From assembly GCF_014673495.1 (NCBI RefSeq), contig NZ_CP051006.1, positions 6,909,501-6,973,500 on the forward strand: 64,000 nt of DNA, read 5' to 3'. This stretch comes from Streptomyces griseofuscus (GTDB lineage: Bacteria > Actinomycetota > Actinomycetes > Streptomycetales > Streptomycetaceae). Below, in pieces: positions 33,055-41,123 of this stretch (position 1 is its first letter; each line of letters opens with the position of its first letter). The notes below the pieces were generated by a model. It had not been told where the DNA came from, did not search any database, and was given only the letters and a program-made list of their open reading frames with translations. Both the position numbers and the translations under genes were made by a program.

Positions 33055-34440
33055 ATGAGCAGAGCCCAACAGCCTTCCCGCAGAACGGTTCTGACCGTCG
33101 CGGTCGCCGCCGCGGTGGCCGGCGCCGCCACGCCCGCCGCGGCCGCCGCCCAGCGCGGGACCGCGACCGCCCGGGCGGTCGCCGCCGACCAGCCCGGCCG
33201 GGCGGGGGCCCGCCCCGTCGACTACCACGCCTGGACCACCTACAGCGAGTGGCGCACCGGCACCGCCCGGGGTGCCCGCGCGGTCTCCGGCCCCCGCCCC
33301 GGTGTGGAGATCGGCGCCCCCGCGGGCACCGTCGACTACACCGACCCGCACACCGGCACCACCGCGACCTGGGAGTACGCCACCTGGACCGCTCCGCGGT
33401 ACCGGCTCACGGTCCCGGCCACCGAGGTCGTCTCCTCCTGGAACGCGCACACCCCCGACGGCACCTGGATCCAGGTGGAGTTGAGCGGGACGTACTCGGA
33501 CGGCGGCGACACGCCCTGGTACGTGATGGGCCGCTGGGCGGCCGGCGACCAGGACATCAAGCGGACCTCGGTGGACGGCCAGAGCGACGGCAGGAGCAGC
33601 ATCTGGACCGACACCTTCGCCATCGACGACGCGAGCACCGGACTGCGCCTCGTGTCGTACCGGCTGCGCCTGACCCTCTACCGCAGGCCGGGCACGCGGC
33701 TCACCCCGACCGTGTGGCGGCTCGGCGCGATGGGCTCCGACATCCCCGACCGCTTCACCGTCCCGGCCTCCACGCCCGGCCTCGCGCAGGAACTGGTGGT
33801 GCCGCGCTACTCGCAGGAGATCCACAAGGGCCAGTACCCGCAGTACGACAACGGCGGCGAGGCGTGGTGCAGTCCGACCTCCTCGCAGATGATCGTGGAG
33901 TACTGGGGCGGCCGGCTCACGGCCGAGCAGCTGTCCTGGATCGACCCGTCCTACGCCGATCCACAGGTCGACGCGGCCGCGCGCTTCACCTACGACTACC
34001 AGTACGAGGGCTGCGGCAACTGGCCGTTCAACGCGGCCTACGCGGCGACCTTCGCCGACCTCCAGGGCGTCGTCACCCGGCTCGTCTCGCTGACGGATCT
34101 GGAGACGCTGGTGGCGGCCGGCATCCCGGCCATAACGTCCCAGTCGTTCCTGAGCACCGAGCTGACCGGGGCGGGTTACGGCACGTCCGGACACCTCATG
34201 ACGGTGATCGGCTTCACCGCGGACGGCGATGTGATCGCCAACGATCCGGCCTCGCCGGGGGACGACGCGGTACGACGGGTGTACAAGCGCCGGGAGTTCG
34301 AGAACATCTGGCTGAGGACGAAGCGGTACAACGCCACCGGCGCAGTCTCCTCCGGCACCGGCGGGGTCTGCTACCTCTACTTCCCGGCCCGCCCCAGCGC
34401 CCACCAGCGCAAGGCCCTGGCCGCGGTGGGGGTGCGCTGA
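33055..34440 (+). CDS. Tat-exported C39-like cysteine peptidase
   Basis: A 461-residue secreted protein. The N-terminus has a twin-arginine signal (SRRTVL with an Ala-rich core, cleavage probably after ~residue 32). A ~200-residue beta-rich domain follows (YRLTVPATEVVSSWNAHTPDG). The C-terminal domain is papain-like: catalytic Cys272 in GGEAWCSPTSSQM, His380 in TSGHLMTVIGF and Asn/Asp in ANDPAS. This is the extracellular C39-like (BtrH/C39_2) group rather than a bacteriocin-exporter peptidase. No ABC transporter or double-glycine substrate is nearby, so a wall- or nutrient-related role is more likely. Confidence 0.85.
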   Translation: MSRAQQPSRRTVLTVAVAAAVAGAATPAAAAAQRGTATARAVAADQPGRAGARPVDYHAWTTYSEWRTGTARGARAVSGPRPGVEIGAPAGTVDYTDPHTGTTATWEYATWTAPRYRLTVPATEVVSSWNAHTPDGTWIQVELSGTYSDGGDTPWYVMGRWAAGDQDIKRTSVDGQSDGRSSIWTDTFAIDDASTGLRLVSYRLRLTLYRRPGTRLTPTVWRLGAMGSDIPDRFTVPASTPGLAQELVVPRYSQEIHKGQYPQYDNGGEAWCSPTSSQMIVEYWGGRLTAEQLSWIDPSYADPQVDAAARFTYDYQYEGCGNWPFNAAYAATFADLQGVVTRLVSLTDLETLVAAGIPAITSQSFLSTELTGAGYGTSGHLMTVIGFTADGDVIANDPASPGDDAVRRVYKRREFENIWLRTKRYNATGAVSSGTGGVCYLYFPARPSAHQRKALAAVGVR

Positions 34441-34530
34441 CCATGTGAGCAAGCTCATCGCCGCGTACGCCGTCGCGGGTGGCAAGGTGGACGGACGGGT
34501 GGGGGAGACCGCTCTGTACGTCCGACCTCT

Positions 34531-34683
34531 GTGAGTACCAGCATGACCGCACACTCCGCCACCGCCACCCGCGCCCGCACCGGCGGTCCCCGCGACAACG
34601 GGCCCAAGATCCTCGAACATGTGCTGGGCTGGGTGCTCGTCGTGGTCACCGCGATGCTGGTCACCCAGTTGGGCCTGCTCTGA
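34531..34683 (+). CDS. SCO1431-family small membrane protein
   Basis: A 50-residue peptide (46 if ATG 34543 is the start). A basic, glycine-rich N-terminus is followed by GPKILEHVLGWVLVVVTAMLV, a single C-terminal membrane helix, ending TQLGLL. I recognise this as the small membrane protein family named after S. coelicolor SCO1431, and the gene order agrees. It is convergent with the small secreted-peptide gene. Function unknown. Confidence 0.8.
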   Translation: MSTSMTAHSATATRARTGGPRDNGPKILEHVLGWVLVVVTAMLVTQLGLL

Positions 34684-34692
34684 ATCCGGCGC

Positions 34693-34854
34693 CTACTCCA
34701 GGGACTTGATCAACCCCGGGGCATCGCCGTGCGGGAGGGCCCCGGCCCGGTCCCCGCTGACGGCTCCCGCCCCCAGGAGCAGTCCGGCGCCGATCACGGC
34801 CGCACACACCGCCGAGACCAGCGTCCGCATCCGAAGCCGCTGAGAATGCCGCAT
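34693..34854 (-). CDS. small secreted peptide
   Basis: A 53-residue peptide: basic start MRHSQRLRMRT, hydrophobic core LVSAVCAAVIGAGLLLGAGAVSG, then a ~25-residue tail ending PGLIKSLE. The ATG at 34854 has an excellent GAGGAGG ribosome-binding site, and a HrdB-like promoter lies 58-86 bases upstream. The stop is nine bases from that of the opposing small gene. It may be cleaved by signal peptidase or stay as a membrane peptide. Function unknown. Confidence 0.65.
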   Translation of the reverse strand: MRHSQRLRMRTLVSAVCAAVIGAGLLLGAGAVSGDRAGALPHGDAPGLIKSLE

Positions 34855-34911
34855 CGTGCCTCCTCGCATCCGTGAGAGAAACACCCGCACGCGCTGACGC
34901 GCCGGTCATGG

Positions 34912-34940
34912 ACCGTAGGAGGACTAGACCAGTAGGTCAA
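34912..34940 (-). promoter_or_regulatory. HrdB-like promoter of the small secreted peptide with TGGTCTAGTCC motif
   Basis: On the minus strand, -35 TTGACC (34940-34935) and -10 TACGGT (34917-34912) are 17 bases apart. The spacer contains ACTGGTCTAGTCCTCC, whose TGGTCTAGTCC core (34931-34921) is identical to the motif in the SDR promoter at 19079-19089. Confidence 0.55.
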
Positions 34941-35280
34941 CGCCGGGGGAGCGGTTTCCGGCCGCACGGGTCGCGCGCCGGACCTACGGCGTCCGCTCCC
35001 GGAACCAGTGCCGCACCGCGAACCCGCGCCCCGACCCTCGCGGCGGCCCGCTGCGGGCCCACGCCTTCCGGCCGCGGCCACCCGGGCTCCTGACCTGGGG
35101 TCTCCCGGCCTCCCGCCCGCCGCTTCCGGCCAGCGCGCCCCGGAGCCGACACGCCCCACTCCGCCGAGCCCACTCACCCGACTCCGCTCCCGCCTGCCAC
35201 CTGAACCCCGTGCGACCCAGCCACGGGGCCTTACGGCGCGTCGGGCCGTGGGGCTTTCGACCGCGATCGCCTGGACATGT

Positions 35281-35770
35281 GGGTCGCCAGACGCCCGGGG
35301 GCTGAGACGCCACACCTACTCATGCTCCGGCCGCCGACTGTCCCGCATCCCCAGCACCTCGCGTCCGGCCCCGGCCGCTTTGGTACTCCAGGCTCGGCCG
35401 GCGGGCTTCCGGCTGCGGTTGCGTCGGCAGGTCAGCCCCCGGAAGCCCCGGGGGGGGCTAACGCGTCGCACTTCGTCATGCTTTGGCCGTCGACTGTCGC
35501 GCATCCCGAGTGCCTCACGTCCGGCCCCGGCCGCTCCGGTACTTCAGGCTCGGCCGGCGGGCTTCTGGCCGCGGTTGTGCCGACGGGTCAGCCCCCCGGA
35601 AGCCCCGGGGGGCTAACGCGTCGCACCGTCATGCTTTGGCCGTCGACCGTCCCGCGTCCCGAGCGCCTCACGCCCGGGCCCGGCCTCTCTTGGCCTCCCG
35701 GCCTGCCTTGGCCTTCGGCCCCGTCGCTTTGGTACTCCAGGCCCGGTCGGCGGGCTTCCGGTTGTGAGCG
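35281..35770. repeat. ~155-bp tandem repeat, three units
   Basis: Units beginning CATGCTCCGG or CATGCTTTGG start at 35321, 35477 and 35630 (spacings 156 and 153). Each continues with GGCCGTCGACTGTC-like sequence, CATCCCGAG, CGTCCGGCCCCGGCCG, GGTACTCCAGGCTCGGCCGG, CGGGCTTCCGG and a boundary GAAGCCCCGGGGGGCTAACG. A partial boundary precedes the first unit, and decayed GGTACTCCAG segments recur at about 35930. Both spacings are multiples of three. No stems or protein motifs are obvious. Confidence 0.8.
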
Positions 35771-36073
35771 TCTCGGGAGGTCGGACTCCGGATGTCCGGG
35801 TGGCTGGGGCGTTGCGCTTGCTCGTGCCTCGGCTGCTGATCGCTCCGGATTGCGGGTGTTCCGCGTCCGGGGTCGGCCTGTCCCGGCGCCCCGGTCCGGC
35901 TCGGCACTCCGACCCGCTCCATTCCGGTACTCCAGCTCCGGCGGAATCCCGGTCGTGGCCGGCCCCGGATTCCGGTTTGCCGGTGGCCGTGATGTCGGCT
36001 CCTGTGGTGGTCTCAGCCGTCCCGGAGACCTCCCCGCGACACCCCCGTCCCGCGCCCGGCTGGAATGTTTGAG

Positions 36074-36087
36074 TGAGCGGTCGTTAA
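36074..36087 (+). promoter_or_regulatory. operator candidate upstream of the acyl-CoA dehydrogenase gene
   Basis: TGAGCGGTCGTTAA is an imperfect palindrome. It shares its first ten bases with the site at 14680-14693 in front of the acyl-CoA thioesterase gene. It lies 165 bases before the ATG at 36252. Confidence 0.4.
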
Positions 36088-36251
36088 CTGGTGACGGGAG
36101 TCCGATGTTCGGGCATACTCAGCGCAGCCGCTGGTCAGCGGGCTTCCGTGATCCGGGAGTACGCGCCGTGGCCGTAACGGAACGATCAGGCGGAGCCGCC
36201 CTGACCCGTGGGCCGTGCCGCCGGTTCCCCATCAGGGAGGAGACCGACGCC

Positions 36252-37424
36252 ATGTCCGACCGCGACCCGCAGCCGGTGGAGCGTCAATTGCCGACGGACG
36301 AGGCGAGGGACCTGCTCACCCTCGTCCGGGAGATAGCCCGGCGGGAGATCGCCCCGAGGGCCGCCGAGGAGGAGGACGCGGGCCGTTTCCCGCGCGAGGT
36401 CTTCACCCTGCTCTCCGAATCCGGCCTGCTCGGCCTGCCGTACGACGCGGAGCACGGCGGCGGCGACCAGCCGTACGAGGTCTACCTCCAGGTACTTGAG
36501 GAGCTCGCCGCGGCCCGGCTCACCGTCGGCCTCGGCCTCAGCGTGCACACCCTCGCCACCTACGCGCTCGCCACCCACGGCACCAAGCAGCAGCAGGTCG
36601 AACACCTCCCCGCGATGCTCGGCGGCGGACTCCTCGGCGCCTACTGCCTGTCCGAACCCGCCTCCGGCTCCGACGCCGCCTCCCTGCGCACCAGGGCCGT
36701 ACGGGACGGCGACGACTGGGTGATCACCGGCACCAAGGCCTGGATCACCCACGGCGGCATCGCCGACTTCTACACCGTGATGGCCCGCACCGGCGAGGAC
36801 GGCCCCCGCGGCATCACCGCCTTCCTCGTGCCCGGCGACACCCCCGGCCTCAGCGCGGCCGCCCCCGAGAAGAAGATGGGCATGAAGGGCTCGCCCACCG
36901 CCCAGGTCCACTTCGACGGTGTCCGCGTCGACGACGACCGCCGCATCGGCGAGGAGGGCCAGGGCTTCGCCATCGCCCTGTCCGCCCTCGACTCCGGCCG
37001 CCTCGGCATCGCCGCCTGCGCCATCGGCGTCGCCCAGGCCGCACTGGACGAAGCGGTCGGCTACGCCACCGGACGACGGCAGTTCGGCCACCCCATCGCC
37101 GACTTCCAGGGCCTGCGCTTCATGATCGCCGACATGGCCACCCAGATCGAGGCGGGCCGCGCCCTCTACCTCGCCGCGGCCCGGCTGCGCGACGCCGGCA
37201 AGCCGTTCGCCAAGCAGGCCGCCATGGCCAAGCTGCACTGCACCGACACCGCCATGAAGGTCACCACGGACGCCGTACAGATCCTCGGCGGATACGGCTA
37301 CACCGCCGACTTCCCGGCCGAGCGCTACATGCGCGAGGCCAAGGTGCTCCAGATCGTCGAGGGCACCAACCAGATCCAGCGGATGGTCATCGCCCGTCAC
37401 GTGGCGGGACCCGAAGCCCGCTGA
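36252..37424 (+). CDS. acyl-CoA dehydrogenase
   Basis: A 390-residue FAD-dependent enzyme that oxidises acyl-CoA to 2-enoyl-CoA. The N-terminal helical domain, the middle beta domain (AYCLSEPASGSDAASLRTRA, WITHGGIADFY) and the C-terminal helices (ALDSGRLGIAACAIGVAQAAL, QILGGYGYTADFPAERYMREAK) are complete. The glutamate in QIVEGTNQIQR is the expected catalytic base of short/branched-chain enzymes. The ATG at 36252 follows AGGGAGGAG. The frame is also open upstream, but that stretch is repeat sequence. It overlaps the convergent small gene by 38 bases. Confidence 0.95.
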   Translation: MSDRDPQPVERQLPTDEARDLLTLVREIARREIAPRAAEEEDAGRFPREVFTLLSESGLLGLPYDAEHGGGDQPYEVYLQVLEELAAARLTVGLGLSVHTLATYALATHGTKQQQVEHLPAMLGGGLLGAYCLSEPASGSDAASLRTRAVRDGDDWVITGTKAWITHGGIADFYTVMARTGEDGPRGITAFLVPGDTPGLSAAAPEKKMGMKGSPTAQVHFDGVRVDDDRRIGEEGQGFAIALSALDSGRLGIAACAIGVAQAALDEAVGYATGRRQFGHPIADFQGLRFMIADMATQIEAGRALYLAAARLRDAGKPFAKQAAMAKLHCTDTAMKVTTDAVQILGGYGYTADFPAERYMREAKVLQIVEGTNQIQRMVIARHVAGPEAR

Positions 37425-37644
37425 ACCGGTCCGCGCCGAACTGACCCGTACGCACCGTCGGCGCCGCCAGCCGCACCCACTCGGGGTCCTGGCGGCCCGG
37501 CAGGGTACGGCCGCGATCGGCCCAGGCACGCAGCAGATCGCGGTAGATGGGCGGGTCCTGCGAGGCGGCGGACCGGTCCGGCACCGCGGGGTGCGGGACG
37601 AAGATACGGCGCTGACGCCCGGTGACCGGGTGCAGGGATGTCAT
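37387..37644 (-). CDS. small conserved-looking hypothetical protein
   Basis: An 85-residue soluble protein with no signal or membrane segment. The segment PPIYRDLLRAWADRGRTLPGRQDPEWVRLAAP looks like real coding sequence, with helical periodicity and the GC3 pattern of a Streptomyces gene. The N-terminal TGRQRRIFVPHP is basic. The ribosome-binding site is weak (CACGGG). It overlaps the acyl-CoA dehydrogenase end by 38 bases on the opposite strand. Function unknown. Confidence 0.6.
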   Translation of the reverse strand: MTSLHPVTGRQRRIFVPHPAVPDRSAASQDPPIYRDLLRAWADRGRTLPGRQDPEWVRLAAPTVRTGQFGADRFSGLRVPPRDGR

Positions 37645-37744
37645 ACCCGTGAGAACGCGACACCCGGCACACAGGTCACCGCCCGCCCGAATCGAGCGTC
37701 AGTCCAGGGGCGTCCGGCGCCGGACCGGCTCCGGTGCGCGGGAC

Positions 37745-38179
37745 TCAGGCGGCCCGCTGGCGCATCTCCGGCACCCGCATCGGGCGCGAGCCCGGACCGC
37801 CGACGTGCGAGAAGGGCTGCGTCCGCCAGTCCAGGCCCTGGGGGAGCGTCAGCAGCAGCGCGGTGTCCTGCTCCTGCGGCGTGACGGACTCGTCCGCGGG
37901 ACGGGCGTCGGTGGCCGAACGGCCCGTACCCGCGCACACGGTGAGCCCGAACGGGTTCCACGGCGAGGCGCACAGCGCGTGCTCCGGCAGGATCTCCTCG
38001 TCCGCCAGCAGCGCGATCGGCTGCGCGCAGTCCGGGCAGATCACCCGGTACATCTCCAAGGTGTCGTAGGCGTCCAGCTCGTCCTCGAAGGCGTCGGGTT
38101 CGACGCCCTCCGGCTCGGGCTCGACCAGCGGCTGCTGCCGCTTGGACGCGGATCGACCAGGGCGCTTGACACTCTGCAT
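37745..38179 (-). CDS. hypothetical protein with CPDC zinc-ribbon-like motif
   Basis: A 144-residue soluble protein. A basic N-terminus (SVKRPGRSASKRQQP) and an acidic stretch lead to YRVICPDCAQPIALLADEEILPEHALC, with a CxxC and a third cysteine ~20 residues later. This could be a partial zinc ribbon, but the fourth ligand is unclear (a later cysteine is in LTVCAGTG). The C-terminus carries LPQGLDWRTQPFSHVGG. The ATG at 38179 is preceded by a GGGGGAGAA ribosome-binding sequence. Function unknown. Confidence 0.75.
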   Translation of the reverse strand: MQSVKRPGRSASKRQQPLVEPEPEGVEPDAFEDELDAYDTLEMYRVICPDCAQPIALLADEEILPEHALCASPWNPFGLTVCAGTGRSATDARPADESVTPQEQDTALLLTLPQGLDWRTQPFSHVGGPGSRPMRVPEMRQRAA

Positions 38180-38394
38180 GGGATTCTCCCCCTAAGGCTG
38201 GGCCGTGAAAGGCTCGGCGGCCACGACCACAGCAAGCACTTCCCGTCCGCTCTCGGCGGTAATCACGAGAACATCACGGAGCCTGTTCGAACGGTGTGTC
38301 GTTCGTCACATGCCGCGCGCAGATGACCGTACCGGCATCCGAGGAGGGCCGTCGGCTGTCCGAGAAGATCGAACGCCCTGTAGGTTTTGGCGCC

Positions 38395-38835
38395 ATGGAG
38401 GAGCTGGACCGTCAGATCGTGCAGCTGCTCGTCAAGGACGGGCGGATGAGCTACACAGACCTGGGCAAGGCCACGGGCCTGTCCACGTCGGCCGTGCACC
38501 AGCGGGTGCGCCGGCTCGAACAGCGTGGCGTCATCCGCGGCTATGCCGCGGTGGTCGACCCGGAGGCCGTCGGGTTGCCCCTCACCGCGTTCATCTCGGT
38601 GAAACCGTTCGACCCCAGCGCCCCCGACGACATCGCCGACCGCCTCGCCGGCGTGCCCGAGATCGAGGCGTGCCACAGCGTCGCCGGCGACGAGAACTAC
38701 ATCCTCAAGGTCCGCGTGGCGACCCCGCACGAACTGGAGGAGCTGCTGGCCCGGCTCCGGGGCCTGGCGGGTGTGTCCACCCGTACGACGGTGGTCCTCT
38801 CGACCCCGTACGAGGCCCGTCCACCGCTCATCTGA
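38395..38835 (+). CDS. Lrp/AsnC-family transcriptional regulator
   Basis: A 146-residue regulator with a complete N-terminal winged helix (MEELDRQIVQLLVKDGRMSYTDLGKATGLSTSAVHQRVRRLEQRGVIRGY) and a C-terminal RAM ligand-binding domain (FISVKPFDPSAPDDIADRLAGVPEIEACHSVAGDENYILKVRV). Such proteins sense amino acids and bind DNA as octamers. The start at 38395 coincides with the first helix. An in-frame upstream GTG is possible but unconserved. The amidohydrolase gene follows after 90 bases and may be a target. Confidence 0.92.
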   Translation: MEELDRQIVQLLVKDGRMSYTDLGKATGLSTSAVHQRVRRLEQRGVIRGYAAVVDPEAVGLPLTAFISVKPFDPSAPDDIADRLAGVPEIEACHSVAGDENYILKVRVATPHELEELLARLRGLAGVSTRTTVVLSTPYEARPPLI

Positions 38836-38925
38836 CGACGCCCTGTCCGCCATGGGTGCCCCGCCGCACCGGTACCCACCGCCCCAGATGCACCACCCCG
38901 CGCGGTCCGAGAGAAACTGTCGCCT

Positions 38926-40515
38926 ATGAGCGACCGCACCCTCCTTCTCCGCAACGGCGATGTCCACAGTCCCGCCGATCCCTTCGCCACCGCGATGGTC
39001 GTGGAGGCCGGCCATATCGCCTGGGTCGGGTCGGAGGGCGCCGCGGACGCGTTCGCCGACGGCGTGGGGGAGGTGATCGATCTCGACGGCGCCCTGGTCA
39101 CTCCGGCCTTCACGGACGCCCATGTGCACACCACGGCCACCGGTCTCGCGCTGACCGGTCTCGATCTGAGCGCCGCGCCCTCCCTGGCGGCCGCGCTGGA
39201 ACTGGTCCGGGAGTTCGCCGCCGCCCGGCCCGGTGACCGAGTGCTGCTGGGCCATGGCTGGGACGCCGCCCGCTGGCCCGGTGGCCGGCCGCCGACGCGC
39301 GCGGAGCTGGACGAGGCCACCGGCGGGCGCCCGCTGTACCTCTCCCGCATCGACGTGCACTCGGCCGTCGTCACCACCGCCCTGCTTGACATGGTCGGCG
39401 GCGACCTGCCCCGCACCGACGCGCCCCTGACCCGGGACGCCCATCACGCCGTACGCAAGGCCGCCTTCGCCGCCATCACCCCCGCCCAGCGCGCGGAGGC
39501 CCAGCGCACCGCGCTGACGCACGCCGCCTCCCTCGGCATCGGCTCGGTGCACGAGTGCGGCGGACCGCAGATCTCCTCCGAGGACGACTTCACCGGACTG
39601 CTGGAGCTCGCCGCCACCCTGCCCGGCCCCCGGGTCCTCGGCTACTGGGCCGAGCGGGACGTCGACAAGGCCCGCGAGCTGGGCGCGATCGGCGCCGCGG
39701 GCGACCTCTTCGCCGACGGCGCCCTCGGCTCGCACACCGCGTGCCTGCACGAGCCGTACGCCGACGCGGACCACACCGGCACCGCCTACCTGGACACCGA
39801 CACCATCGCCGCCCATGTGATCGCCTGCACCGAGGCGGGCCTCCAGGCGGGCTTCCACGCCATCGGCGACGCCGCCGTGTCGTCCGTGGTCGACGGGGTG
39901 CGCGCGGCCGCCGAGAAGGTCGGCCTCGCCCGGATCCGGGCCGCCCGGCACCGCGTCGAACACGCCGAGATGCTGACCCCGGAGACCGTGGCCGGCTTCG
40001 CCGAGCTGGGCCTGATCGCCTCCGTGCAGCCCGCCTTCGACGCGCTGTGGGGCGGTGCGGACGGCATGTACGCCCGCCGCCTCGGCGCCGAGCGGGCCCG
40101 CACCCTCAACCCGTACGCCGCCCTGCTGCGCTCCGGTGTCCCGCTGGCCTTCGGCTCCGACAGCCCCGTCACCCCGCTCGACCCCTGGGGCACGGTCCGC
40201 GCCGCCGCCTTCCACCACACCCCCGAGCACCGGGTCTCCGTGCGCGCCGCGTTCACCGCGCACACCCGGGGCGGCTGGCGGGCGATCGGCCGGGACGACG
40301 CGGGCGTCCTGGTGCCCGGTGCACCCGCCGACTTCGCCGTCTGGCGCACCGGCGAGCTGGTGGTGCAGGCCCCCGACGACCGGGTGGCCCGCTGGTCGAC
40401 CGACCCGCGCTCCGGCACCCCCGGCCTGCCCGACCTCACCCCGGGCGGCGAGCTGCCGCGCTGTCTGCGCACCGTGGTGGGCGGCCGGACGGTCTTCGTA
40501 CGGCCGGGCGAGTGA
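38926..40515 (+). CDS. YtcJ-like metal-dependent amidohydrolase
   Basis: A 529-residue amidohydrolase_3 protein. Metal ligands are visible in TPAFTDAHVHT (HxH), in FHAIGDAAVSSVVDG and VEHAE (further histidines), and in FGSDSPVTPLDPWGT (aspartate). The C-terminal composite beta-sandwich is complete. YtcJ-type enzymes are annotated as formamidases or exoenzymes, but few substrates are known. A regulator of the Lrp family is directly upstream, hinting at an amino-acid-related amide. Confidence 0.88.
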   Translation: MSDRTLLLRNGDVHSPADPFATAMVVEAGHIAWVGSEGAADAFADGVGEVIDLDGALVTPAFTDAHVHTTATGLALTGLDLSAAPSLAAALELVREFAAARPGDRVLLGHGWDAARWPGGRPPTRAELDEATGGRPLYLSRIDVHSAVVTTALLDMVGGDLPRTDAPLTRDAHHAVRKAAFAAITPAQRAEAQRTALTHAASLGIGSVHECGGPQISSEDDFTGLLELAATLPGPRVLGYWAERDVDKARELGAIGAAGDLFADGALGSHTACLHEPYADADHTGTAYLDTDTIAAHVIACTEAGLQAGFHAIGDAAVSSVVDGVRAAAEKVGLARIRAARHRVEHAEMLTPETVAGFAELGLIASVQPAFDALWGGADGMYARRLGAERARTLNPYAALLRSGVPLAFGSDSPVTPLDPWGTVRAAAFHHTPEHRVSVRAAFTAHTRGGWRAIGRDDAGVLVPGAPADFAVWRTGELVVQAPDDRVARWSTDPRSGTPGLPDLTPGGELPRCLRTVVGGRTVFVRPGE

Positions 40516-41123
40516 TCTCCGGGGGTGGCGCGGCGGCCGCCCCTCGCCCCGGGCGCCTCGCGCGACCTGCGCATCCTCCGCACCGTTCCCGGGCGGCACG
40601 GAGGACGCCCAGGCCAGGGGTCTGTTGACAGTCGGGAGCTGAGGGCCGGTAGGTTCGTGCGAGTCCACCACCGGACGCCCGACCGGGAAGCGTTCGCGCC
40701 CCTCCCCGCCGCGCCGCTGGGTCAGGGACGGCGCCCCCGCACCGGGGCACCGCCACTGGCAGCCAGGCTCAGCGCCCGCGCCGGCGGGGAAGCGTTCCAG
40801 CCGGTCGGCCAGGTGTGACCCGGGTGGGGCCCGGCCTCAGTAGACAACGGCTTTCGGTCGATCCGCAGCCAGCGGGTCCCAGGTCGGCCCGAAGGGCGCC
40901 GGGCCCCCATCCGTAGCACGGGGGAGGCAACCCACCCGGGCGGGGAATCATCCGAACAGTCGGAAGAGGAAAAGAACGTGCCGCGAACAGATCGGGAACA
41001 TCCCGAAAAGCGCGTTCTTACCCCTCTCTTGTGCAATCGACACCACCATACGTACCAGCTGTCACGTCCACCCAGGCGGCGGCCACTATGGTGGACGCCT
41101 GCGTACGACCAGAAGGGGCAGCA
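40516..41123. other. 608-base region upstream of ppm1
   Basis: No convincing gene. The 11-base sequence GGGAAGCGTTC occurs twice (40685-40695 and 40787-40797). The stretch 40950-41040 is comparatively A-rich and probably holds the ppm1 promoter. A 97-codon open frame at 40525-40818 has no ribosome-binding site or conserved segment and was not accepted. No known riboswitch consensus was matched. Confidence 0.5.

Larger units (their letters stand above)
34941..36251. other. 1.3-kb non-genic region with tandem repeats
   Basis: Several frames stay open here only because of high GC. Codon third positions are mixed, unlike the neighbouring genes, and no conserved protein is seen. The region holds the ~155-bp tandem repeat (35281-35770), decayed copies to about 36010, and the acyl-CoA dehydrogenase promoter region with an operator candidate at 36074. 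Confidence 0.65.

Noticed and set aside
35281..35770. CRISPR array
   Set aside because: Units are ~155 bp with no short constant repeat and unique spacer pattern, and no cas genes are present.
35277..36251. In-frame N-terminal extension of the acyl-CoA dehydrogenase through the tandem repeats
   Set aside because: The frame is open only by composition; the conserved enzyme starts at 36252 behind a good ribosome-binding site.
40525..40818. 97-codon plus-strand frame upstream of ppm1
   Set aside because: No ribosome-binding site, low-complexity Arg/Pro/Gly sequence and no recognisable conserved segment.
40640..40960. Cobalamin, TPP or c-di-AMP riboswitch upstream of ppm1
   Set aside because: Consensus boxes were looked for by eye and not found on the plus strand.
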